Shown here piece by piece: positions 37,587-48,738 of a stretch of 64,000 nt of DNA. The position numbers were made by a program, and so were the translations under genes. The stretch lies in NCBI GenBank assembly GCA_010015675.1, contig ML976990.1:926209-990208 (forward strand), written 5' to 3'. A model generated the notes under the pieces. That model searched no databases and was not told where the DNA came from. It saw only the letters and a list, made by a program, of their open reading frames with translations. Each line of letters begins with the position of its first letter. The stretch's first letter is position 1. The stretch comes from Byssothecium circinans (Eukaryota; Ascomycota; Dothideomycetes; Pleosporales; Massarinaceae).

Positions 37587-38477
37587 TCACACATACTCAA
37601 CCCACAAACCCCCAACATCATCCCCCTCACCACCATCCAACCTCTCCCTCTTCCCCTTTACCTTACCCTCCCCCACCTTCGCCGCAAGCACCACATCCCC
37701 ATACCAAAACCCCTTGTCCTTCACCTTCACCCTCTCCCCCTCACTCCCAGCCACCCTCAACACAACCCTAGCCCCACCCTCCAAACCCTCAACATCCCTC
37801 ACCCTCCTCGCCTCAAACACCACCTCCCCATCCCCCCTCTTCACCCCCTCCTCCCCAAACAACCCCACATACACCCTCTCCATCTCCTCAAACCTCTCCC
37901 CCCCGTCCACGATGACAGTGAGCTCCCTCACGCCCACAATACCACTCGCATGCCTCGTCGCCTCGGGCATCGTCTCAACAGGCACCCGGAACTCCCTCGG
38001 CGTCGCATCGTGGCAGAAAAACGGAACCAGTCCGCGCTTCGCCTGTCCCCCGTTTTCTCCCAGCGGGAACGTTACACTCCACCTGACCTCGACGCCATCT
38101 GCCCTCTTCCTGCCCCCGTTTCGGGGCTCTGCGTGCGTTTCCTTGACGTTTCCCCAGTTCTGATCTGGGGGGAGGGCGTTGGTTAGACACCAGTCTGTCC
38201 AGCCGTGGCGGGTGGAGGGGCCCCACCAGTGGGTGGAGAAGTCTGGGGTGGAGAAGGAGGAGGAGGGAGAGGGCAGGTGCGTGAGGAAGCAGATCAGTTC
38301 GATGTAACAGCCGTCGGCGAGCAGGATGAGCGTGTTGGAGGTTTGGTTGTCGGCGTGCGTGCCGCCGGGGGTTGGGGTGAAGTGGTGCGGGATGAAGGGT
38401 GGGAGGTGCGGGAGGGAGGTGCTGGGGGAGACGGGGAGGAAGAGGATTAAGTGGTCTAGGGCGTTTTTGGGGGGCAT
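37587..38477 (-). CDS. Glyoxalase-like domain protein
   Basis: A single-exon gene of 296 aa. It opens with NALDHLILFLP and continues with PGGTHADNQTSNTLILLADG, then CYIELICF and a WWGPSTRHGWTDW stretch. This fits the glyoxalase-like (Glyoxalase_3) proteins of fungi: a VOC-fold metal site with His and Glu candidates in LDHLI and IELICF. The substrate is unknown. Its stop lies only 72 bp from the 3' end of the Icp55-like gene, and the two are convergent. The C-terminal third is Gly/Glu/Val-rich with strong strand bias in base composition, which produces long shadow frames. Confidence 0.8.
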   Translation of the reverse strand: MPPKNALDHLILFLPVSPSTSLPHLPPFIPHHFTPTPGGTHADNQTSNTLILLADGCYIELICFLTHLPSPSSSFSTPDFSTHWWGPSTRHGWTDWCLTNALPPDQNWGNVKETHAEPRNGGRKRADGVEVRWSVTFPLGENGGQAKRGLVPFFCHDATPREFRVPVETMPEATRHASGIVGVRELTVIVDGGERFEEMERVYVGLFGEEGVKRGDGEVVFEARRVRDVEGLEGGARVVLRVAGSEGERVKVKDKGFWYGDVVLAAKVGEGKVKGKRERLDGGEGDDVGGLWVEYV

Positions 38478-39518
38478 TATCGCTTTTTGGGGGCGTGTTG
38501 GTGTCCGGAAATCGATCCAATGCTACTGGTTCAAGTAGTTTCGATGTTATTCGCTGAGGAATGGGGGGACGGTGGTGCGTGGATGGTTTTCTGATAGTGT
38601 TGGTAGGTTGGGTGGTTGGTTGTGAGATGGGGATGAGGGATTGAGTGATATGGAAGGAATAGGGAGGGGAATAAAGTAAACGTACGTACTGTATGTAATA
38701 GCTTCTATTCGGAACTTCACCTCGATGTATCGGGATATTTTGTCCAAATACGGTAACGTAAGTAGTGCACCTTAGGGTGGAAATGCAGAAGCTTTCCTGA
38801 CAGATCGAGCGGGAAAAGATATAGAAGGAATTGTCGAACTTGTTCAAAGGTGAATGTGAAGAATCGAGTTGACTTGCGGATTTATAAGCATGGGTTCAAT
38901 TTGAATGTTGTATTCACGGCTTATTGCTCCGGATGAAGTGCTAGTGTGAGGGGCAGAACATGTGATATGGCGTCTTTTGATTTGGAGCAGCGCCGCTAAA
39001 CGCCTGTACGTCACGCCGGCCGCTAGCCTCCTTAGAGGGATCCTACCTTCTCAGAACAATTCATTAACAGCTATTTCTCAATTTAAACCCATCTACAGCT
39101 CGTTTGTTGCTTGTTTATAAGAGGTACACGTGGAAGAATTAAGCTTAAGGAAGGAATAACTCATTAACTGTTTGTTTTGAGAAGGCACGATCCCCTTAAG
39201 GACGCCTATACGTCACACCGGCCACTAGCCTACACAACGGCCCGCTGCCCCTGCACCGAACGAGCAGGTCGCTCGTCCTTCCACGCTTATTCTCCGACTT
39301 TGCTCCTTTCTATCACGAGCTCTTCGATTACAGACATGAGAAATGACTCCCCGGACCATCCTTTTCCAATGGTTTGAAGCAACCCTACCTCATGGTATCG
39401 ATCATGGCAGCAGAGGTCCATCGCAATCTGACCTTCGACCAACCCGACGACAACGGGATCGATCAGACTTCAATCTCTTGCTCAGATGGAAATGGAGTTT
39501 AGTTTGCGAAGTATCTGG
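38478..39518. other. Intergenic with MITE-like element
   Basis: No gene is supported. The stretch contains the small palindromic element at 39030-39201 and its flanking 29-bp direct repeats. The remainder is unremarkable, including 38,480-38,990, which is the promoter side of the glyoxalase-like gene. Confidence 0.6.
39030..39201. mobile_element. MITE-like element with flanking direct repeats
   Basis: A 172-bp segment has inverted ends: CCTTAGAGGGATCCTACCTT at 39030 mirrors 39201, with 25 of 30 positions agreeing. It is bounded on the left by a 29-bp sequence at 39001-39029 that recurs at 39203-39231 with three differences, all G-to-A. No coding capacity. Confidence 0.65.
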
Positions 39519-41109
39519 CTAGGTCAGAGCATATCTTACAAGTACGGCCAGGAGATTCACCTTTTCAATGAATCGAACCCCTATCTGCACACCATCCTCA
39601 TCTTCTAGCTCACTCGGGTCGCCAAAGTCGACATTGTCCTCATCTAGGCATGTGAGACAGTTCACAACGACCTCGGTGTACTTGTCACCCATTCTACTGG
39701 GTAACTTCTTCTTCGCGTGTTCCACGAGGGACTGCTTCAAGGAGACGGCTTTCTGGTATTCTTTCTCATCTTCATCAACGTATCCGGGAAGCACCTTAGA
39801 GGCGATGGCTTTTCCGGCTTCAAACAGGACGAACGAATCCCAGAGTCCAATCTCGAGCATACACACTCCGAGACTGTAGATATCGTGCTGCATTCGGTAC
39901 TCCTCTTCTGGTTTCAAGCCCTGACGCCGCGGATGCCGATACAGGTCTTTCTCCCATACGGAATCTCCGGCGCGTAGGGTTCGACCGTCTGCAGTCCGGA
40001 ACTTCTCGAACCCGAGCAAGAAGGATGCCGCTAATGGTGTGTTCCCGTCTTCCATTACCAGAATGGTATCCGGTCGTATGCTTTTGTGGACGAATCCATA
40101 CGTGTGGACATAGCTCACGGATTGAGCTAGCTGCCGAGCTACGTGGTATCTTCTACTCAACGAAGTATTCGGATCTTTCGATAACAAGACACTACGAAGA
40201 CTTCGCGGGTTCTGTAGTCCCTTTGGGAATAGGAACAGAAAGTCGAAAACGTTAGGCTTTTCATAACCCGCTGCTTTCCTTCGAACGACGCCAGCGCATT
40301 GCAGCAAGCCAAAGGTTTCCGGATCGGCAACAGACAGCTTCCTCGCAAGATCGCGGACGTCCTTGTATAAAATGTCGAGGTTGCCTCCTGGCGGGCAAGA
40401 GACTGTATCGACGATGAAATGTCTTGTATCAGACTGCCAGACTGTCCTCGCCGCCGAATAAGGGATTGAATTTTGATGTGCTGGGATCGGATTCCGCCAG
40501 AGAGTGAACTTCTCCTGCGGATCGGCTTTCAAGAATTTGCGGACATTTCGCGCTGTAGACATAGAGTCTACATCACCTTTCTTCACGTCGCAAGGATTCA
40601 CTTCTTCTGCTAGTTCGCGGTCGATGACTGCATCTGCAATCTTCATCATCAAAAACCATCCTGGATCGAATTCCCTCTGCCATTCCCGCAGCTGCTCAAT
40701 AGCCTTGTCGATGCTCCCTTTGATCGCCACGTATTTCCATCTTATGACCTTCGCTGCTTCGTCCCCGGTCTCCTTTCTGTGCGTAACCCGTCCAATCTGC
40801 TTGTTAGCAGCGTCGAGTTTCGAAGTCAGCTCGTCTAGCAACTCGCTCTGATGTTCTTGAAGGCCTTCATCTAGGGTCTTCCAAATCCTGCCCAGAAAAG
40901 CGATCTGCCGTTCGGTCACTATCCAAACCGATTGAATCTTCTTGATCCTCTCGCGAATCTCATCATTGGCGTGTCGAAAATCTTCGCAAGCCTGAATTAA
41001 GCGTTTGCCAGCCCTGCGGATATGTCAGCCCGGTTTCGGTACGATTGCTCGGAGTTACCAACTTGATTGCGGGATCTATCAGACCTAGCGCAGCAAGAAC
41101 GTCTCCCAT
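39519..41109 (-). CDS. HeLo-like N-terminal domain plus pseudokinase
   Basis: Two exons (41109-41063 and 41013-39519; the donor GTTGGT is weak but is the only one that keeps frame) give 513 aa. The N-terminus, MGDVLAALGLIDPAIK, is followed by an amphipathic helical region to about 110, with VWIVTERQIAFLGRIW. This resembles fungal HeLo/HET-s-like (prion-inhibition and propagation) domains, known as membrane-targeting cell-death modules. From about 200 a kinase fold follows. The catalytic loop reads HKSIRPDTIL instead of HRDLKPxN, and the DFG position reads GFE, so it is probably catalytically dead. It is divergent from an intact kinase gene 424 bp away. The HeLo call is by resemblance only. 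Confidence 0.75.
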
Positions 41110-41533
41110 GTCTGCTCTGTCGAAGCGATGGGACTTCACAGGTTCGTTGCTATGCCTTGCAATGATTTATGGACTCCAGAACGATTACTACCTAGAACAT
41201 GTAGGCAACACTGATGCTCAGCTCCACAATACGGCTGCGATAAATAAGTAAGGCTGAAGTTTGGGTAGCCTTGCAGGTGGCGGTGCCCCTCCTCGCCTCT
41301 CCTGACCATTGTGATCACGGAGCAGGGCTTAACGAGCTGAACGAGGATTAGGCGCACCCTGCCAAGGTTCAGCCTTCTGGTTTTTTGAACTCTACGATCA
41401 ACTCAATATTATCAAGACTTCACGACCGCTCGTGCGCGAGACTCACTGGCGCCAAAAGAGTGCGGCCCTCACTCCCCGACGCTTTTGAGGCCTCTATCGG
41501 CGGGACACTTGCCTTCCAGAGCGGCTTTAAGCT
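41110..41533. promoter_or_regulatory. Shared promoter of pseudokinase and kinase genes
   Basis: A 424-bp region lies between the divergent start codons. No TATA box or specific operator is claimed. The spacing makes co-regulation of the two genes likely. Confidence 0.5.
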
Positions 41534-44500
41534 ATGCGTCTTCACACGGATCTCGTAAAGGATTCGAAATTTTGGAAGACATCACAGGATCGAGACCGCA
41601 TTTACACCCGCCACACCAGCATCGAGACGTCTGGTCACGGTGATAACATTGTAGAGCGTAAACGGAAGCATCGATGGCAGCGAGGACAGGAGTTGGGTAG
41701 GGGCGCGTTTGGCATCGTCTGGAAGGAGAAGCTCGTCGACGGGGAAAGTGACGCTAAAGAACGAGCTGTGAAGATGATTCGAAAGCAGTTCGGGAAGAGT
41801 AAAATTGACTACGCCCGAGAATTGGAGGCCATTGCGAAGTTCTCCCGCGGAAGGGCAAGTCCAAAGGGTTTTTGCACTTGTGTTGCTCGAATGCTGACGA
41901 AAATGCAGTACAAACTTTACTTTGTTGAGAGCTTCGGATGGTACGAATCTCTCGACGACGTGTTCATCGCCATGGAATACTTCGAACATGGAGATCTCGA
42001 GAACTATCTGTTGGAAGTACGCAACATGCCGGAAAACGATGTCCGTATCATCTCTAACCAGGTCTTGAAAGGCGTTGAGCAGATGCATGTTAACAGGTTT
42101 GCTCATCGCGACCTGAAACCTGGGAACATCTTGATCCGGAGGTTGGGAGATCATAAACTGGGGTGGTTGGTCAAAATCGGTGACTTTGGTATCTCGAAAA
42201 GGGCAGAGGAGGGCATGACGGCTCTCCGCACATTTGGGGGCTCCTCAGGCTACATAGCCCCAGAAATCCTCGTGAAAGATAACCGCTTATTTCCGACCGC
42301 ACACGTGCACGACAAACTGGAAGTGGAGAAAGAAGGATTCGCGCTCGTCATTGATATCTGGGCGGTTGGTTCGATCATTTACAGAGCATTGTGCGGCGTC
42401 ACACCATTCGAGACTGGACTTCTTGCGTACGTCAACGGAAAAGAATTTTCCGCCCACGAACTCAACGAATTTTCTGTATCTACTGAAGGCATTGGACTCA
42501 TCCGGAAGCTTTTGGAAGTGTATCCAGACGACCGTTTGACTGCAGCCGAGGCTCTCGAAGACCCTTGGTTCAACGAGCTTCAAGTCAATTCGCCAAGGTC
42601 ATCCGGAGAGTATGAGTAGTGAGTAATCTCCTATCTGAACCAGACGAAAAAATATTGATACACAACAGTGTCGATGAGAACTGTCACATACCGCCAGCGC
42701 GGTTCTTAGCGATGCGAGAAACTGACACTTCCGGGGGAAGCTCCTCCTTGGACGCGACTGAGTCTGCACCATGGACTGAACTCGACGAGACGAGTAGTCT
42801 TCGGCCAAATGAGACTATAAAAGAGACGACAAGTCCAGCGGGACCCACACCGAAAGATCTCCCAATCCTGCCTTTCCCAGATGTCGAATCCCAAGAGACT
42901 GACAAAGTTACCGATCAACCGCCAACTATTCAAACAGACGTGACTTCTACTCGTAGATCGAAGGATATATCGGGTGACGTTTTACCTATCAAAGCTACCG
43001 CACATACGCCCACGGTTCGGACAGGTGATGCGCCTGTGGGTAGAGTGATTGACGCATCAAATGGTTCTGGATCGGATGTATCACCTCTAGTCTCGTCAAA
43101 CCTACCGCGTGGAGGCTCTTCACAGAATGAGTCAACGGGAATTCCCTCAACTCTACATAGGACGCCAACATTGCCCACGGAAAATACAGCTTCGGCGGTT
43201 CCAGACACCAAGCTGCCCCAGTTCTCTCGAAATGATTGGGAAGAGTGGTTAAAAGCTCCAGGGACAGAAGCATCCCGGGCTTCTATCAGAAACGAAACCA
43301 CAGAAGATGAAACCGCAAGCTCGGGAGTACAACAGTACAATCCAAGCAAACGTGGCCTCGCGAACCCAAATCCCAATCCTCAAGCTTCGGCGTTCGAACC
43401 GCTGATTTCTAGCAACGAAGAGCGGGATACGGAGACTCTGAAAACGAAAGGGACGCCACTTAATCATCATCTACCAGCGAAGCCTCCAAAGCCTAAGGGT
43501 AAGAAGGCCGATCCTACTCATGTCAACACTCTACGTGATAGAGATGTGAGGACGCTGTCTGATGTAGCTGGTAAGACTCACGATAGGGATGGGGGAACGT
43601 TGTCTGCAGAAGCTGGCGAATTTCACCCCCACGATCGAGGCCGAACAAGAGATAGAAGCAGTGTGGGAAGCCATACTCATGCGCTGTCTCCTTCATATAC
43701 TCGGACTCTAAGGCGAATATCACCTCCTGGCACAGGCGAGCGTCAAACTTCACGCAGTCGTGAAAGCATTCTGTCCCCCGACACTCCCTCTCTCAACACT
43801 AGAGACCCGCGATATTACTCAACCCCCAGAGTGGCATCGTCAATTCCATATACCGCTACTTCTTTCGGCCCTCAACACCAGGGTTATACTTCGGGATCAA
43901 GGCAAGGACCAACCACTAAAGGCCAAGTGTTTCCTTTGGGACAACAAAGACGGAGCTCGGTGGAACGCAGATCTAGTTTTGATGAGATTCCACGCCATGA
44001 TGGTAACGTTCGCCGTCACAACACTGTTGAACGTAGGCCGCTCCCATTCAACCCCCAAGAAGCCGACCATAGCTCCAGTGCACGTACGCCCCGTGTAAAT
44101 GCGCCATACCCGCGGGCCGCCAGTTCGAAATTGGACCCAACCCACGATGATCCTTTCCCTGGGAACAACGCAAACCACGGACACCAATGTCAACACAATA
44201 TACCTGGTCAATCTGGAATAGGAACATATCCGCAAAACGACCTCAACCGATTCGATGACGGAAAACACCACAGACACCGTAGTTCAAGCGTGGAGCGGCC
44301 TCCTGATATGAACAATGATAGCTACAGCTCACCCTATCGCGAAGACGAACTCAATCCTGTTCCAAGGTCGGGTCTAACTCGAAGATCAAACTATCCACCT
44401 CGGAGCATATCATCTCCAGGTGTTCAGCCGTCGAACTCTACCTCTCATAAAATACGCTCGAGACCGACTCAGGCCACCTGTGTGATTGTTAATCCACCAC

Positions 44501-45741
44501 TACTACTGCCACCATCACCATCACCAACTCAGAACGAGCGGGAACAAGCGAGAGCAGTTGCTGACGAGCTCAGAGAAGCGAAACGAAGATCTGGAGATTT
44601 TCATTCATCAGCATCACGTCCAGGCTTTAATGGCAACAACGCTTATCCACAGGCACAAGGGCAATCCAATCAACCAGCAGCACGTTTCCCTCCAGATACG
44701 CAGTCTGGGCCCTCAGTTGCTAGTACCAGCTGTCAACATCCCCAAGGATCACAATTTATACCACCAGTTACGACTTCTCCTCATCACACACATTATGTAT
44801 CGCCAACTAGTGGAGGAAGTCAGAGATTTTCTTTTGCAACAACCGAGGAATCCATCGGAAATCATATGCAGGCAGGAGCAGCAAAACAAACGAATGATGA
44901 TTCACAGCCGCAGGATCAGCCCTTTGGTGGTTATCGTACCTTTCATTTCTCAACTGGCCCCCAGGGTGGTCTCAATTTTACAAACCCAGAGGATATTTTC
45001 TCAGCGTTTCTCCACAATGGATATAAGCACGCAAACTCTAGTGGCGACGAGAGGACCAAAGCCGAGTCTCCCGCGGCCCACGACCACCGACGAAGGGATA
45101 GCATTGATCGGACTTCCTACAGTCGTGGAAGAAGAGATGATAAGCATCGGCACAGCGGCAAAGTCCCTACAGCTGATCCTTATGCTGCACCAAGTTCCAA
45201 TACCAGAAATCGTCGGGAGCCCCCTCCACAACCCCGAAGAGGATTTAATCCAGCTTCTTTTGGCGGTGACGAAGCACAAGCACCAAGCGGCTCATACTCG
45301 TCTCAAAGACACAGTTCATTGATCCCGCAGTCCGCAGCAAGCCAAATCTTGGGTCCAGACAACGCATACAGTACCAGTTATCGCCCAAGGCACAGAGAAC
45401 GTTCGCCTCCGAGAACAGGAAGATTGGACAAGCCAGAAGATTATCTTGCAACGTCTACTACTGATTCGACCAAGCCGAAAGGATACTCAACACCACAACA
45501 CGTGAAGCCCAAGCCATCGCGCACGTCTCAGTACTGGCCAAGTTTGATTGGGAGCAAGAAAGTTGAACTAGAGATGCAGAGGGGTAAGCGAGCGCCTGGC
45601 AATAGATCCTCTGGAGCAGGTCAATACTACGATTCGTATTCTGAAACTTCGTATGATGACTCTGAGCCAGAGGATAGACCACCGCCTAGGCAACGGAAGG
45701 TATCTTCTAGGGCGGAGCTGAAAAAGTCGGGGCAAAGCTAG
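41534..45741 (+). CDS. Ser/Thr kinase with long disordered C-terminal tail
   Basis: Exons 41534-41854, 41909-42618 and 42669-45741 give 1,367 aa. The first intron (54 nt) uses a rare GC donor; retaining it would insert 18 aa in frame. The second (50 nt, GTGAGT...ACAG) bypasses the TAG at 42617-42619 and joins the kinase to a 1,000-residue tail in exact phase. Kinase motifs are intact: LGRGAFGIVW (P-loop), AVKMIRK, HRDLKPGNIL, GDFGIS and YIAPEIL, with an end near residue 340. The tail is rich in Ser, Pro, Arg, Asn and Gln without recognised domains. It ends in DDSEPEDRPPPRQRKVSSRA. Its partner is probably the divergent HeLo-like pseudokinase. Confidence 0.85.
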
Positions 45742-46731
45742 ATGATGATGCCCAAGACCTGTAAAGGAAAGCTGGAGGAAACGAACCTGCAATCTTTGGT
45801 GTGGGAGGTCGGAAAGGGGTTGTTACGAAGTGCAGGTTGAAGATAGGCAGTCAATGACAAAGATGTTAAGAAATCCTTATGCACAAACAAGCGTAACGTC
45901 CCTTACTGCGTAGCAAGACGCACTATATAGTAAGATAAATAAAGGGTACTTTAACTTTGATTAACAGAAAAGCCTATAGGTATAATAAATACTAACGTAA
46001 AGCACTTAGGACACCCCCGGGGATTGTAAGATATTGGTTTTGGTAAGATGCGAAAGGGCTTCTACATTGTTGCGACTTCACGGGTTGCAACGGCACAGTC
46101 ATTTCCTGTGCAATATGCAAGGTTCCAAGGTTGCAGTCATGCAACGCGGCAGGATCGTCCCAGGCAGATGCGCTTCGAACACGTCCGCCAGCACTTTCCG
46201 CAATTGCAACAGGCTGGATCCCCCCCAAACTCACAAGTCTACGAGCTTTCTGTTGCTCCAGCCCATCCGAGCTCATACACACTTTTACTTGCCACGCTTC
46301 GTTGTTTACTATAGCCTGGTATTTATCGCATTTACTATCGTTTGAGCTCTGGCATAGTTAATGGACTTGGTCGACAGATTCGGTCGACACATCTGGCTAC
46401 GAGGCGTCATTCGAGTTGCACAGGGTCATGGTGCATATCAAGTGTACGTGTTGAATGTACTTGCGGCCGAAGAAAGATAAGCCTCGGATTCGTCACATCG
46501 TGTACACTATAAGCCTGGATTTCGGTACGTTGCTCTTAGATGTCTATCTTAATACTAAAGGAAGTGCGATGTGAGTCTATGTCCTCGCAGATGCTGTCTA
46601 GGCCCCTGTCCAATCCAATCTAATCGTTTGCCTTGCCTTGCCTTGCCTTACGTTCTAGCCTGGAAGAATACCTCCACCTAAGCCGCCCATCCACTTTGAT
46701 AACGTCTAGGCGCACCCGGGAGTGACGCATC
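45742..46731. other. Intergenic, possible TIR remnant
   Basis: No gene is supported in 990 bp between convergent genes. At 45,993-46,005 TA plus ACGTAAAGCAC repeats the first 11 bases of the TIR at position 91 inside an AT-rich patch (45,880-46,000). A short CCTTG tandem run lies near 46,632-46,648. Confidence 0.5.
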
Positions 46732-48168
46732 TTACTCGCCAAAAATGTTCGATACGGCCGAAACGGCCTCGATTATTGATTTCTGCGACAAAAACGGCCG
46801 CTGCTGCTGACTCAAGTTGGGATTCGCAACGGGGGGGCTGGGAGCGGCATCTTTATCGGCGGCAACGCCCAACTTGACCATGCCGGCAATGATTTCGTAG
46901 GCGAGAGTCGCGGCCTGTGTATGCGGGTGAGATGGACTGCGTGGAGAGGGAAGCTGGACGGACTTACCACGAATGCCGTATCGCCCCCGGCGCTGTCGTA
47001 TGCGGGCGCGACTTCGACGATGTCTGCCCCAACAATGTTCAGATCGCTGACGCCGCGGAGAATTTTGATCATCTCCCTGCTAGTCCAGCCGCCTGGTTCG
47101 GGGGCACCAGTGCCTGGGCAGGGTTAGTATGGAAGGCTTGGATGGTCTTGGAAGACGTTTGCCTCACCGGGAGCGAAAGCAGGGTCCAAAACATCGATAT
47201 CGATGCTGAGATAGACGGGCAATTCAGTGCCAATCTTCTGGCGAATGGCGTCGACGACGCCGTCGGTGCCCACCATATCCACAGCGTCGGCCGGAATGCG
47301 CATGAAGCCCTGGCGGTCGTCGTCGAGGAAATCGGCCCACGAGTCGCCGCTCAGCCGCGTGTTGATACCAGCGTGGACGGACGAGAGATTCGAGATCAGC
47401 CCTTCGTTGGTCGCTTTCCAGAAGACGGAGCCGTGGTTGAACTCGGCCTGCTCTGATGCCCAGGCCGACGGGTAGTTGTGTGGATGCAGGGTATCCAGAT
47501 GCGAGTCAAAATGCAGCAGCACGAGCGGCTGGGCGTAGGCCTGACGGAGGGCGCGCAGTGCGGGGAGAGCAACTAGATGGTCTCCGCCTAGAGTAATGAG
47601 CTTAGGCTTGCGTCCCTGGCAGTGCTTAGAAGCGCATGTCGTAGGGCGGGAGCCTAGCTCGACATAGGCCTCGGTCATCTGGCGCATGGCGACGGCATTG
47701 TCAAAGGGCGTTACGGGGATGTCGCCGCAGTCGAGGATGCGCGCCCATGAGCGGTAAGGGTTCAACTGGGCGTGCGGGTTGAAGCCTCGAGAGGGAATGT
47801 GGCGAGCTGAGGCGGTGCGAATGGCTCGCGGGCCCATGCGAGCACCTGGCCGATAGCTTACCGCGGTGTCAAACGGTACACCAATAATGCCGATGTCGAC
47901 GGGCTCGTTTGGCTCGGTCAAGCATTTCACGTGCTTAACGTGGCCGAATGTTGCAATGCCTGAGAAGGCCCACTAAGGTAGCACGAGTTAGTAGTGTCGA
48001 TATACAGTAACATTATTTGTTAGGACATTATACATCCTCGCCCCATTTTCGCTCGAGTTCTGCCGAAATGGCTCCTTGAGGTCCTTGAGCTTCAGCGTGG
48101 GCGTGGGGGAAAGGCAGGGAGAGGGCGACGAGGAAAAATTGTTGCAGGGACCTGTGGCCGAGACGCAT
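46732..48168 (-). CDS. Secreted agmatinase-like ureohydrolase
   Basis: Four exons (48168-48034, 47972-47168, 47113-46968 and 46914-46732) give 422 aa. Exon 1 supplies a signal peptide with [17 protein letters not shown], so entry to the secretory pathway is likely. The ureohydrolase fold is clear: [47 protein letters not shown] and [14 protein letters not shown], which supply the two-manganese ligands. Family members cleave agmatine, or other guanidino substrates, to urea and an amine. Substrate specificity is not readable from the sequence. It is divergent from the MFS transporter, 570 bp away, suggesting a link between guanidine/polyamine use and transport. Confidence 0.92.
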
Positions 48169-48738
48169 CTTGCTTGGCTTATTGCATGGCTTATGACGCC
48201 CTTCAGATGGTCTCGTCTTTTGCTTTTATGTGCCGGTGACAAAGCCGATTGCCCCATTAGAGCAACCAGGCATATGCAGTATGCAGGACTCAGGCGTGGC
48301 CGGCGCGCCTGCCGGTCCCCCGGGCCGATTGCTAGACCGAGCGGGTCCCGAGCGGGTCCCGGGCAGCTGTCCCTTCCGTTTCAAGTTAGTGGCCGGCGGG
48401 CCGGCGCGCCCGTCGGTCCCCCTGGCTTCCGTTTCAAGTTTAGTGTGTCCTAGTGTGTCCGCTACACGCACAAAGTGCTCACGTGGTGCTGTACTCACAG
48501 TATGACTCAGTATCCTAGCTGGTAACCCTGTTTGTCCCGTCGGGCGTGGTAAGACGCAGTATTTCTAAGCCGCCCCGAGGAGTGCATGCCACCATGCCCC
48601 ATTAAGAATGCCCCTTGTTCAATGTCCATTCTCCCATGGTCACTCGGACTCACTCCCACGGTCAACCACCCTCCCACACACGTTTACCTGCAAACAATCC
48701 TTTGCTCGTCCTCGCCGTAGTAGCCACGCCCCACGACC
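48169..48738. other. Divergent promoter with GC-rich repeats
   Basis: This is the region between the agmatinase-like gene and the MFS gene. It contains a GC-rich patch (48,290-48,445) with direct repeats: CCGGCGCGCCTGCCGGTCCC recurs about 110 bp later with small changes, GAGCGGGTCCC occurs in tandem, and TTCCGTTTCAAGTT occurs twice. Confidence 0.55.

Noticed and set aside
37975..38847. 290-codon minus-strand ORF
   Set aside because: Overlaps the glyoxalase-like CDS in another frame and is Pro/Arg-rich, as expected from GC-skewed codons.
39519..39600. VQIG near the C-terminus of the HeLo-like pseudokinase, resembling a RHIM core tetrad
   Set aside because: A four-residue match is weak, and the surrounding GVRFIEKV looks like the ordinary end of this kinase family, so no amyloid motif is claimed.
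44486..45322. 278-codon plus-strand ORF
   Set aside because: Shadow frame of the kinase tail; composition explained by the real frame.
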